Assembly (NCBI GenBank): GCA_011051925.1
Contig: DRKE01000535.1
Location: forward strand, 1-5,163
Direction of reading: 5' to 3'
Source: Deltaproteobacteria bacterium
GTDB lineage: Bacteria > Myxococcota_A > UBA9160 > UBA4427
DNA: 5,163 nucleotides
Numbering within the stretch: position 1 is the first letter of the stretch; every line of letters starts with the position of its first letter. The position numbers and the translations under genes were made by a program. Shown in pieces: positions 1 to 5,163 of the stretch. The notes beneath the pieces are model-generated. The model made no database searches and was not told the origin of the DNA. It saw only the letters and a program-made list of their open reading frames with translations.

Positions 1-409
1 TCGGCTTGCGTGCCTGGTGATGCAGGGCGTGGATCTTGACGAGGGGGCCTCTTCCGTGAAAGAGGAAGCGATGCGTCAGATAGTAGAAGAAGTCGAAGAC
101 GGCGAGGACGACCAGGATGTCGACGACGTGTCGCCACAGGGGGCGTGGCTCGAGGCTCACGGAGAACGGCAGCACCAGCAGGTAGAATCCCAGATTGGTG
201 AAGAGACCGGCCCGATTGCTGGCCTTGACGGATCGCCGGAATCGTTCCTTCGACAGTTTCTGCCGGTCGACCTCCCGATTCGTTTCCCATGTCCGCTTCA
301 GCGCCGGGATCCGGGCGGCGAGGAACTGGCCTGACAGGGTCACGAGGACGAGGGTCGCAACGAAGGTCAGAGCGGCCATCCAATCGTAGGTCAGCGGTCC
401 GATCGTCAT
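1..409 (-). CDS. Sterol desaturase / fatty acid hydroxylase family protein, N-terminal 136 residues (cut by left edge)
   Basis: No stop codon is met before the window edge, so only the N-terminal half is present. The reading starts at ATG 409-407 and gives MTIGPLTYDWMAALTF. Likely membrane segments lie at about residues 10-29, 68-86 and 95-111. They lead into DFFYYLTHRFLFH (His113 and His118, an HX4H box) and then KIHALHHQ (His127, His130, His131, an HX2HH box). These are the first two histidine boxes that bind the di-iron centre in the fatty acid hydroxylase superfamily (sterol desaturases, C-5/C-4 oxidases, carotene hydroxylases). Members are integral membrane O2-dependent hydroxylases or desaturases. 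The third histidine box should lie to the left of the window. The ATG follows the TGA of the MarR-type gene by one base, with GGAAG at 420-416 as ribosome site, so the two are probably co-transcribed and translationally coupled. The substrate is unknown. Confidence 0.88.
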   Translation of the reverse strand, partial: MTIGPLTYDWMAALTFVATLVLVTLSGQFLAARIPALKRTWETNREVDRQKLSKERFRRSVKASNRAGLFTNLGFYLLVLPFSVSLEPRPLWRHVVDILVVLAVFDFFYYLTHRFLFHGRGPLVKIHALHHQARKP

Positions 410-410
410 G

Positions 411-1535
411 TCAGTCTTCCGTTCGTCTGGTTCGGCGATCGAGGAGGGCAGCCAGTCGGGTGGTGTCCTCGTGGCCGAGTGATCGACAGAGGCGTTCCGC
501 GAGCTCTTCGAGTTCGCGTCCGTTGCGACGAAGCGCGATCGGACCTTCGACCGGGGCGGGCTTTTCCGGATCCCGACGGGACCCGAAGATCTCCGCTTCG
601 AGGTGCAGCGCGGAGTAGAGCTGGCGGGCGGTTTTCTGCAGGTCGGCCAGCCGTGCCCGGCCGAGGATCCGGAGCAGATCGCTTTCCAGGTCGTCGAGCG
701 CGGTGACGGCGTCCTCGATCAATGCGATGCCACGCGGGGTGAGCTTGAGGAGGGCGCCACGGCCATCCGTGGGGTCGGGTTCGCGGATGAGATAGCCGAG
801 CGATTGGAGATCCCGGGTCGTCGCGCTCATCGCCTGTCGGCTGACACGCTGGATCCGGGCGATCTCCCGAATGCGGCTGCCTTCCGGTCCGATGAGGGGG
901 AGCACGCGACCATGGGACATCTTGAGCCCGTCGTGTCCCCGGGCCATGGTGGCCTGCATCAGCCGGCTCTGGATCCGCTCGGTGATCAGTACGAGGACGA
1001 CGGCTGATCGATCGGCACGGCCGAACGGGTCGACGGGTGATGGGGGGGATTCGAGGTCCGGGCCGAGGCCCCGATGGAGTCCGCCGACCGCCCGGGTGAA
1101 CCTGCGGTAGCGGGCCGCACCGATGAGCCCGGCGTATTCGCGCTCGATCGCGTCGAGGATCCGAATCGAATCGGCGACGAGCTGCTTGCCCCGAGGCGTC
1201 AGTTCCAATCGCTTCGAGCGGCGGTCGGCGGGATTCGGGACCCGCTCGACATAGCCCGCGTTCTCGATGAGGTTCGCGAGCTGGCTTGCCGCCTGACCGC
1301 TGATTCCGAGCGCTCCGGCGATTTCACCAAGGGGAGGGCCCCGCCTCCAGACGAGCGCGAGCAGGGGGCCGAAACTGAGGCGGAGACCTTCGAATCCACG
1401 GTCCTGCGAGAGGGATTCCAGGAGACGTGATTGGAGGTCACGGGAGATTCCGATCAGGTGTCGTGCCAGATTGTCGCGATAGCGCGCCTGCACGGCCATC
1501 GGTTCGGATCCGATTCGTGTGGCGGGGAGTGCCAT
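411..1535 (-). CDS. Tandem (two-domain) MarR family transcriptional regulator
   Basis: This 374-residue protein carries two MarR winged-helix units in one chain; ordinary MarR proteins are about 140-170 residues and dimerise. In unit 1 (about 20-155) the helix-turn-helix is around 68-92 (EIAGALGISGQAASQLANLI) and the wing is at 96-116, with DRR at 104-106 and LTPRG at 112-116. In unit 2 (about 175-312) the helix-turn-helix is around 219-244 (EIARIQRVSRQAMSATTRDL) and the wing is at 247-269, with DGR at 257-259 and LTPRG at 265-269. Equivalent positions are 153 residues apart, which fits an internal duplication followed by divergence. A charged tail (about 315-374) has no recognised domain. 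The chain would probably form an intramolecular pseudo-dimer on DNA; that is inference. No clear Shine-Dalgarno precedes ATG 1535; Met13 is an alternative start. The regulator follows the SDR by 127 bases and directly precedes the hydroxylase gene, which makes it a candidate local repressor. The ligand is unknown. Confidence 0.9.
   Translation of the reverse strand: MALPATRIGSEPMAVQARYRDNLARHLIGISRDLQSRLLESLSQDRGFEGLRLSFGPLLALVWRRGPPLGEIAGALGISGQAASQLANLIENAGYVERVPNPADRRSKRLELTPRGKQLVADSIRILDAIEREYAGLIGAARYRRFTRAVGGLHRGLGPDLESPPSPVDPFGRADRSAVVLVLITERIQSRLMQATMARGHDGLKMSHGRVLPLIGPEGSRIREIARIQRVSRQAMSATTRDLQSLGYLIREPDPTDGRGALLKLTPRGIALIEDAVTALDDLESDLLRILGRARLADLQKTARQLYSALHLEAEIFGSRRDPEKPAPVEGPIALRRNGRELEELAERLCRSLGHEDTTRLAALLDRRTRRTED
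416..420 (-). promoter_or_regulatory. Ribosome binding site of the sterol desaturase-family gene
   Basis: GGAAG on the minus strand lies 6 bases before the ATG at 409-407 and sits inside the last codons of the MarR-type gene. It supports this start and tight coupling of the two genes. Confidence 0.5.
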
Positions 1536-1562
1536 GGGCGGAATCTAGGAGAGGGGCCGTAT

Positions 1563-1606
1563 TTGATCAACCGAGATTGACCAAAATGTCATTCAAGCTT
1601 GTCCAA
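1563..1606. promoter_or_regulatory. Candidate MarR-type operator: three TTGNNCAA boxes
   Basis: TTGATCAA (1563-1570), TTGACCAA (1577-1584) and TTGTCCAA (1599-1606) all share TTG-two bases-CAA, so each is symmetric in its outer bases. Start-to-start spacings are 14 and 22 bases. MarR-family proteins usually bind short inverted repeats close to their own promoters, and these boxes begin 28 bases upstream of the double MarR start codon. The repeats are seen directly; operator function is inferred. Confidence 0.4.
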
Positions 1607-1638
1607 TGAGGGGCCGGAGGGTCTCGAGCGGCCTGTCC

Positions 1639-1657
1639 GGACCCCGGGTCCCCGGGT
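1639..1657. repeat. Short GC-rich palindrome and tandem 8-base repeat downstream of the SDR gene
   Basis: CCCCGGGT occurs twice back to back (1642-1649 and 1650-1657). It overlaps the near-palindrome GGACCC-C-GGGTCC (1639-1651). The element lies just past the SDR stop codon and could form a small stem in the transcript. There is no following U-tract, so it is not called a terminator. Confidence 0.3.
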
Positions 1658-1662
1658 CGATG

Positions 1663-2463
1663 TCAGTGATTCCACCAGGGGCGATCCGAGAAGGCACGGA
1701 GATCGATCTCGTGGGTCCACGCCGAACGATGCTGCTGGGAGAGAAAGAAATAGGTTTCCGCAATCTCCGCCGGAAGGAGCAATCCGTCGTGCTCGAGACC
1801 CCGGGCTTCCCGGAGTCGTCGGAAACGCTCAGGTCCGAGCATCCGGCCGAGCGTATCCGGTGCGTCGACGGCGCCGTCGATCACGATGTGCACGACATGG
1901 ATGCCCTTCGGCGAATACTCGGCATTGAGGCTCTGGCAGAGCATGCGCCGCCCGCCCATGGCCGCCGCGTGCGAATGCTGCCCGGCGTTTCCCCGCACGG
2001 CCGCGGTGGCGGAGGTGACGAGGATCGTCCCCCTGCCTCGTTCTTCCATCAGCGGGCAGACGGCGGAGGCCGTCCGGAAGAGTCCGAAGGTGGCGAGTCT
2101 CCAGCCCAGTTCGAAGGCCTTGTAGGAGGTGTCCTTCAAGGGGCGATCGCCGATCTGGGCGCCGAGATTGAAGACGACGACCTCGATCGGACCGATTCCG
2201 GTCTCGATCCCGGCGACACGCTCCTCGATGCTGCCCGGTTCGGCGGCATCGAGCAGGAAGCCGGAGGCCTGGCCACCTTCCGTTTCGATTTCTTCCACGA
2301 GTCGACGGAGACCTTCCTCGTCCCGGCGTCGACACAAGACGGAATGGTAGCCCTCGCGGGCAAAACGCTTCCCGACATGACCTCCGATTCCAGCGCCCGC
2401 GCCAATGACCAGACACACGGGTTTCGGGGCGATTCCTCCGGGATGGGGCGGATGCGGACCCAT
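1663..2463 (-). CDS. SDR family oxidoreductase with atypical active site (YxxxK replaced by HxxxM)
   Basis: This is a 266-residue Rossmann-fold short-chain dehydrogenase/reductase, a normal length for the classical family. The nucleotide-binding motif GAGAGIG (21-27, GxxxGxG) follows strand 1. Arg45-47 after strand 2 suggest NADP(H) rather than NAD(H). Asp72, Asn99 in VVFNLGAQ and Ser151 in LVTSATAAVRG fit the SDR pattern. The expected Tyr-x-x-x-Lys is instead His165-x-x-x-Met169 (SHAAAMGGRRML). It aligns without gaps to an SDR subgroup that reads FAAFAAAKFGLRALAQS and later PKGIHVxHVVIDG (here PKGIHVVHIVIDG, 185-197), where Phe already replaces Tyr. The start is taken at ATG 2463-2461, four bases after the monooxygenase stop. 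An upstream in-frame ATG at 2577 would overlap that gene by 110 bases and add a low-complexity Arg/Pro stretch. No strong ribosome site is seen, so coupling to the upstream gene is likely. The reaction and substrate are unknown; it may be redox-inactive. Confidence 0.9.
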   Translation of the reverse strand: MGPHPPHPGGIAPKPVCLVIGAGAGIGGHVGKRFAREGYHSVLCRRRDEEGLRRLVEEIETEGGQASGFLLDAAEPGSIEERVAGIETGIGPIEVVVFNLGAQIGDRPLKDTSYKAFELGWRLATFGLFRTASAVCPLMEERGRGTILVTSATAAVRGNAGQHSHAAAMGGRRMLCQSLNAEYSPKGIHVVHIVIDGAVDAPDTLGRMLGPERFRRLREARGLEHDGLLLPAEIAETYFFLSQQHRSAWTHEIDLRAFSDRPWWNH

Positions 2464-2467
2464 CTGG

Positions 2468-3505
2468 TCAGGGCGCCGCCTTCGAAACGGCGCGCGCGAC
2501 TTCACCCCAGCGATCGAGCGTGGCCGGGTCACGGCCGTAGTCCATGCCCGCCGTGTACAGGATGAGGCGGCTGGCATGGCCCCGGTACCGCTCGATCAAG
2601 GCGTCCGCAAGATCGTCCCAGCGCGCTTCGACCGTGAAGTGCTGCAGGATGTCGTCGGAGACGACCTCGACCATTCCCGTGAAGTCGCCCGCTTTCTGCC
2701 GCTCGCGGATCTTCGCGGTCGTCCCCTCGAATCCGAGCAGGTCGAACTGAAGGGCGTAGTTGGGCGTCGATCCGTAGACGGCGACCTGCTGACGACAGAA
2801 CGCCCTCGAGGCTTCGCGCTCCCCTTCGTCGTTTCCGACGATCGTCAGGACCGGGATCAGCCGGGCGATGTCGTCGAGGCCGCGATTCGCGCGCGCGGCC
2901 CCTTCGGCCAGGCGGGGTTCCAGGATTTCCGTCAGGTATCTCCGGCTGTGCATCGGATGGACATGAACGCCGTCGCATAGCTCGCCCGCGAGCTTCAGCA
3001 TGTAGGGGCCGACGGCGGCGATGTCGATGGGCGGAGCCGGGAAATCGATCGGGCCCGGAGACCACATCGGGGGAAGCAGTGTGAGTTCGTAGAAGGGCCC
3101 GTGATGGTCGAGGGGCGCTTCGCCCTGGAAGGCCCGGAAGAGGGCGCGAAGGGCGAGGATGTAGTCGCGCATGCGGGGGCCTGGCGGATCGAAGTCGGCG
3201 CCATACCGACGCGTGACATGCGCACGGACCTGGGTGCCGAGGCCGAGTCGGAAGCGGCCACGGCTCGTCTCCTGCAGCTCCCAGGCCGTGCCAGCGGTGA
3301 TCGTCGGACTTCTCGGGAAGGCCACGGCGATTCCCGTCGCGAACTCGAGGCGCTCGGTGGCCAGCGCGGCCGCGGCCACCGAAAGGTAGGCGGTGCGCCC
3401 GGCTTCGGTCAGCGTGATGCCGTCGAATCCCGCCCTCTCGACGTCTCTCGCGAGCTGCTGGATCTTGCGGAGTTCGTTCGGGAAGCTCATCAGATGGACT
3501 CGCAT
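2468..3505 (-). CDS. Luciferase-like (LLM class) probable F420-dependent oxidoreductase
   Basis: This 345-residue TIM-barrel protein belongs to the bacterial luciferase-like monooxygenase superfamily. Such enzymes use FMN or the deazaflavin F420 to oxidise or reduce small organic substrates in the cytoplasm. Typical features are the N-terminal RDVERAGFDGITLTEAGR (20-37), RLEFATGIAVAFPRSP (52-67), the RGRFRLGLGTQVRAHVTRRYG block (82-102), PIDIAAVGPYMLKLAGELCDGVHVHP (159-184) and FYGSTPxY-like AVYGSTPNYALQFDLLGF (242-259). This pattern resembles the family of probable F420-dependent oxidoreductases typified by MSMEG_2256; that placement is from memory and F420 use is inferred. ATG 3505-3503 is chosen because AGGAG lies 7 bases upstream; the in-frame ATG at 3667 adds 54 residues unlike the family. 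The SDR follows after 4 bases, so the pair is probably one operon and may act on one substrate. Confidence 0.92.
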   Translation of the reverse strand: MRVHLMSFPNELRKIQQLARDVERAGFDGITLTEAGRTAYLSVAAAALATERLEFATGIAVAFPRSPTITAGTAWELQETSRGRFRLGLGTQVRAHVTRRYGADFDPPGPRMRDYILALRALFRAFQGEAPLDHHGPFYELTLLPPMWSPGPIDFPAPPIDIAAVGPYMLKLAGELCDGVHVHPMHSRRYLTEILEPRLAEGAARANRGLDDIARLIPVLTIVGNDEGEREASRAFCRQQVAVYGSTPNYALQFDLLGFEGTTAKIRERQKAGDFTGMVEVVSDDILQHFTVEARWDDLADALIERYRGHASRLILYTAGMDYGRDPATLDRWGEVARAVSKAAP

Positions 3506-3511
3506 GTCGGT

Positions 3512-3517
3512 TCTCCT
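3512..3517 (-). promoter_or_regulatory. Ribosome binding site of the luciferase-like monooxygenase gene
   Basis: AGGAGA on the minus strand has its AGGAG core 7 bases before ATG 3505-3503. It is the best Shine-Dalgarno sequence in the window and decides the start codon against the longer open frame reaching 3667. Confidence 0.75.
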
Positions 3518-3584
3518 GGGGGCTCGCGGGCGACGATCGGGCGGGCTTCGGATGTCCCGGCGCTCTTCCGGGCGCGTCGGACGG

Positions 3585-3612
3585 ATGATCGCAGAGGATG
3601 TGCAGAGAGCAA
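3585..3612 (-). promoter_or_regulatory. Weak candidate promoter for the monooxygenase-SDR genes
   Basis: On the minus strand, TTGCTC (3612-3607) and GATCAT (3590-3585) are separated by 16 bases, about 80 bases before the monooxygenase start. The matches to sigma-70 consensus are only 3/6 and 4/6, so this is a suggestion within the divergent intergenic region 3506-3723. Confidence 0.2.
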
Positions 3613-3634
3613 TCCCGTGCGGGAGCGCCGAGGC

Positions 3635-3663
3635 TTGTCCCATCCAGCGCGCGGACGTACAGT
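3635..3663 (+). promoter_or_regulatory. Candidate sigma-70-type promoter for the SprT-like/DUF2786 gene
   Basis: TTGTCC (3635-3640) and TACAGT (3658-3663) each match the consensus at 4 of 6 positions and are separated by an ideal 17 bases. Transcription would begin near 3670. That is upstream of the GTG at 3724 but downstream of the ATG at 3598, so it favours the shorter form of the protein. Confidence 0.4.
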
Positions 3664-3723
3664 CCATGCCAGCCCGAGGTCCTGATCGGCCTCGATCCGA
3701 TTCTTCCCGGAGCTTCCGCTCGC

Positions 3724-4827
3724 GTGCGTGTCTTCTCCGCCAGTATCGAGTCCTTCCTCGGTCGGCTCCTCGTGATGACGAAGAGGATCCTGCGCGAGGA
3801 GTTCGGCGTGCATGTCGGTCGATCGCGCTTCCGGACGGCCGACGGATGGTCGTGGCCGATCCAGCTCGTCGCGATCGACGACGCGACCCGCGTCGCGTAT
3901 TTCGATGCGGGCGACTGCACGATCGGAATCCACAAGCGCCTCATGTATACGGCAAAGGATCGCGTCATCGCGGATATCCTCCGCCATGAACTGGCCCACT
4001 ATTTCACGCATATCGAGCACCACGCTTCGGGCCTCGAAGAGTCTTCCCATGGAGCACGGTTCCAGGCCACATGTGATCGGTATGGTCTATCGAGCGAAGC
4101 GCGGCGCGCCTCGATCGAGATCTGTCGGCAGAACGACTTGATCGAGGGCGAGCTCGCGAACGAAGCGGTCATCGCGAGATTCCAGCGACTCATGTCGCTG
4201 GCCGAGAGCGACAACGAGCACGAGTCGGCGCTCGCCATCGTTCGCGCGAATGAGCTGATGGTCCGCCACAATCTCGATGCCACGGCGCTCGCCGGAGGGG
4301 ATCCACGGGAGGTCGAGTACTGCGTTCGACTCGTGCTTCCCGCGAAGCGGGGAAGTCCGCGACTCAGCGCGATCGCGGAGATCCTGCGCGAGTTTCTCGT
4401 CTTTCCCGTTCACGTGAAGGAAGGTCTCGAAGTGACGGGGACCCGGTCCAATGTCGAACACGCCGAGTACATCGCGGCCTACCTCGACCGCGCCCTGGCC
4501 GCGGCCTGGCGGCGTGCCCGAGGACTCGACCCGAAGCGCCGTCTTCGCGAGAAACCGTTCATGACCGCGGCGGCGGAGACCCATGTCGGGAAGCTGAGGG
4601 AATCGCGTGCACGATTGCCCGCCGAGGATCGGAACGCGCTCGTCGTCCTCGGAAAGGAACTCGACTGGGCAGGCCGTGGCATCTATGGCGGAAGCGTCCA
4701 CACGACCTCCTCGACCTACCGGAACTGCCGGGCCTCACGATCCCTCGGCGCCCGGGCGGGAGCGGAGTTGGAGATCCGAAGAGCCGTCACGGGACGCGGA
4801 ACGATCGGATTGATCGAGGATCGATGA
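3724..4827 (+). CDS. SprT-like zinc metallopeptidase with DUF2786 domain
   Basis: This protein has 367 residues from GTG 3724. After a leading helix (FLGRLLVMTKRILREEFGV, about 11-29) comes a SprT-like region with DRVIADILRHELAHYFTHIEHH. It holds the zincin motif HExxH (His88, Glu89, His92) and, 17 residues later, His109 in SSHGARFQATCDRYG, the expected third zinc ligand. Residues about 152-185 (RFQRLMSLAESDNEHESALAIVRANELMVRHNLD) match DUF2786. The C-terminal part, with ERFL-like FMTAAAETHVGKL (about 279-291) and GARAGAELEIRRAV (about 342-355), resembles the domain (DUF7168) that often follows DUF2786. SprT-like proteins are metalloproteases or predicted metallopeptidases, and the fused DUF2786 role is unknown. 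GTG 3724 is preferred because of a GGAG at 3709-3712, coding-like codon use from there on, and the promoter candidate. Alternatives are ATG 3598 (409 residues) and ATG 3775, which would remove the first helix. The gene is transcribed away from the monooxygenase gene. Confidence 0.85.
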   Translation: MRVFSASIESFLGRLLVMTKRILREEFGVHVGRSRFRTADGWSWPIQLVAIDDATRVAYFDAGDCTIGIHKRLMYTAKDRVIADILRHELAHYFTHIEHHASGLEESSHGARFQATCDRYGLSSEARRASIEICRQNDLIEGELANEAVIARFQRLMSLAESDNEHESALAIVRANELMVRHNLDATALAGGDPREVEYCVRLVLPAKRGSPRLSAIAEILREFLVFPVHVKEGLEVTGTRSNVEHAEYIAAYLDRALAAAWRRARGLDPKRRLREKPFMTAAAETHVGKLRESRARLPAEDRNALVVLGKELDWAGRGIYGGSVHTTSSTYRNCRASRSLGARAGAELEIRRAVTGRGTIGLIEDR

Positions 4828-4909
4828 TCCCGCCTCGCCGCCGCTCGCGCAGGGGATCGCCGTACGGGGCCATCGGGGCGGACATCCCGCGCTCGCCGGC
4901 TTCACCCGA
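4828..4909. other. Convergent intergenic spacer
   Basis: These 82 bases separate the stop codons of two converging genes. The only symmetry seen is the 8-base palindrome CCGTACGG near 4860 and a loose GGGAT...ATCCC pair (about 4853-4857 and 4885-4889). No stem followed by a T-run is present on either strand, so no intrinsic terminator is called. Confidence 0.4.
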
Positions 4910-5163
4910 CTATCTCGACTTCGCCGCCCGTGTGGGTCCGGTCCCGGATCGGGTCGCTTTCCGAGGGACCAGATTGATGTCGGACGAGAATCTCCGTCTG
5001 ACCAGCGCCCGGATCTCATCCGCGAATTCACGGAAGAGGACCCGGGTGGGCGAGGATCTCCGCCAGGCGAGTGCATGGGTGCGTTCGACCTCCTCTCCGT
5101 GGATGCGCGCGATGTGCAGCTCCTGCGGTCGATGGATCTCGGATCGGATGTAGAGGGCAGGAA
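4910..5163 (-). CDS. Probable LysR family transcriptional regulator, C-terminal 83 residues (cut by right edge)
   Basis: A minus-strand frame enters from the right edge without a start and ends at TAG 4912-4910. It reads PALYIRSEIHRPQELHIARI and then EEVERTHALAWRRSSPTRVLFREFADEIRALV. The combination of a 'hxLaWRxxSPxxxxFxxFAxxIR' ending with a preceding short beta-strand region is typical of the C-terminal end of the LysR substrate-binding domain. There the last helix follows a tWR/aWR strand. A basic tail of about 25 residues (RRRFSSDINLVPRK onward) extends past the usual end. The N-terminal DNA-binding domain would lie beyond the window, so family placement rests on the C-terminus alone. 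It converges on the SprT-like/DUF2786 gene. Its codons fit this frame far better than the overlapping plus-strand frame. Confidence 0.6.
   Translation of the reverse strand, partial: PALYIRSEIHRPQELHIARIHGEEVERTHALAWRRSSPTRVLFREFADEIRALVRRRFSSDINLVPRKATRSGTGPTRAAKSR

Larger units (their letters stand above)
1536..1662 (-). promoter_or_regulatory. Intergenic regulatory region upstream of the double MarR gene
   Basis: This 127-base gap is the largest within the minus-strand gene run. It is noticeably AT-richer at about 1560-1607 than the surrounding genes. That AT-rich part holds three TTGNNCAA boxes and is the best place for a promoter driving the MarR and hydroxylase genes. One possible minus-strand pair is TTGGTC (1584-1579) with TACGGC (1561-1556), spaced by 17 bases, but the -10 match is poor and I would not assign exact elements. 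The part nearer the SDR gene (about 1636-1660) is very GC-rich with a short repeat. Confidence 0.45.

Noticed and set aside
1639..1657. Intrinsic terminator after the SDR gene
   Set aside because: The palindrome is short with almost no loop and there is no U-tract, so it was kept only as a low-confidence repeat.
1606..2565. 319-codon plus-strand open frame opposite the SDR gene
   Set aside because: It is a mirror frame of a GC-rich real gene. The minus strand shows a clear SDR fold with motifs, while the plus-strand product has no recognisable domain and no ribosome site.
2464..2577. Longer N-terminus of the SDR from ATG 2577
   Set aside because: It would overlap the coding end of the monooxygenase by 110 bases. 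The added residues are Arg/Pro-rich and outside the Rossmann fold.
2529..3968. 479-codon minus-strand open frame overlapping the monooxygenase and the SprT-like gene
   Set aside because: The product is an Arg/Pro/Ser-rich composition artefact in another frame. It overlaps two well-supported genes on both strands.
3490..4050. 186-codon minus-strand open frame opposite the start of the SprT-like gene
   Set aside because: It lies antisense to the HExxH-encoding region and overlaps the monooxygenase start. No domain or ribosome site supports it.
4735..5076. Minus-strand 113-codon frame across the convergent junction
   Set aside because: It is in a different frame from the LysR-like C-terminus, overlaps the end of the SprT-like gene, and reads as low-complexity Ser/Arg/Pro.
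4824..5153. Plus-strand 109-codon frame after the SprT-like gene
   Set aside because: It overlaps the stop codon of that gene and is antisense to the better-supported LysR-like frame. The product has no recognisable features.
1..5163. CRISPR array, tRNA or rRNA genes, insertion sequence ends, attachment sites
   Set aside because: No regularly spaced repeats, cloverleaf-like segments, transposase or integrase motifs, or terminal inverted repeats were seen on either strand.

Overview
The window is a high-GC (low-to-mid 60s % by eye), densely coding stretch of a bacterial chromosome. It holds four complete genes and two cut by the window edges. A luciferase-like monooxygenase, a divergent short-chain dehydrogenase (SDR), a MarR-type regulator and a sterol-desaturase-type hydroxylase suggest an aerobic bacterium with rich lipid, steroid or hydrophobic-compound metabolism. 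Myxococcota or Binatota-like lineages, or mycolic-type actinobacteria, would fit. This taxonomic guess rests only on gene content and base composition and is weak.

The left two thirds (1-3505) is a run of four minus-strand genes, read right to left. First is a luciferase-like (LLM class, probably F420-dependent) oxidoreductase (3505-2468). Four bases later comes an SDR (2463-1663) whose YxxxK catalytic pair is replaced by HxxxM. A 127-base gap with three TTGNNCAA boxes follows. Then comes a 374-residue protein made of two MarR winged-helix units in tandem (1535-411). One base later a membrane-bound di-iron hydroxylase of the sterol desaturase/fatty acid hydroxylase superfamily begins (409 leftward) and runs off the left edge just after its second histidine box.

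The middle (3506-3723) is a divergent intergenic region with a plausible plus-strand promoter at 3635-3663. It serves a SprT-like zinc metallopeptidase/DUF2786 protein (about 3724-4827). That gene faces, tail to tail, a minus-strand gene whose last 83 codons (5163-4910) look like the C-terminus of a LysR-type regulator.

The two oxidoreductases, the hydroxylase and the double MarR protein are plausibly one metabolic and regulatory unit: the first pair is tightly spaced, and so is the regulator with the hydroxylase. The substrate cannot be read from the sequence. No RNA genes, CRISPR arrays, insertion sequences or phage genes were seen. The most unusual items are the single-chain MarR-MarR fusion with its operator-like repeats, and the SDR without the canonical catalytic residues.
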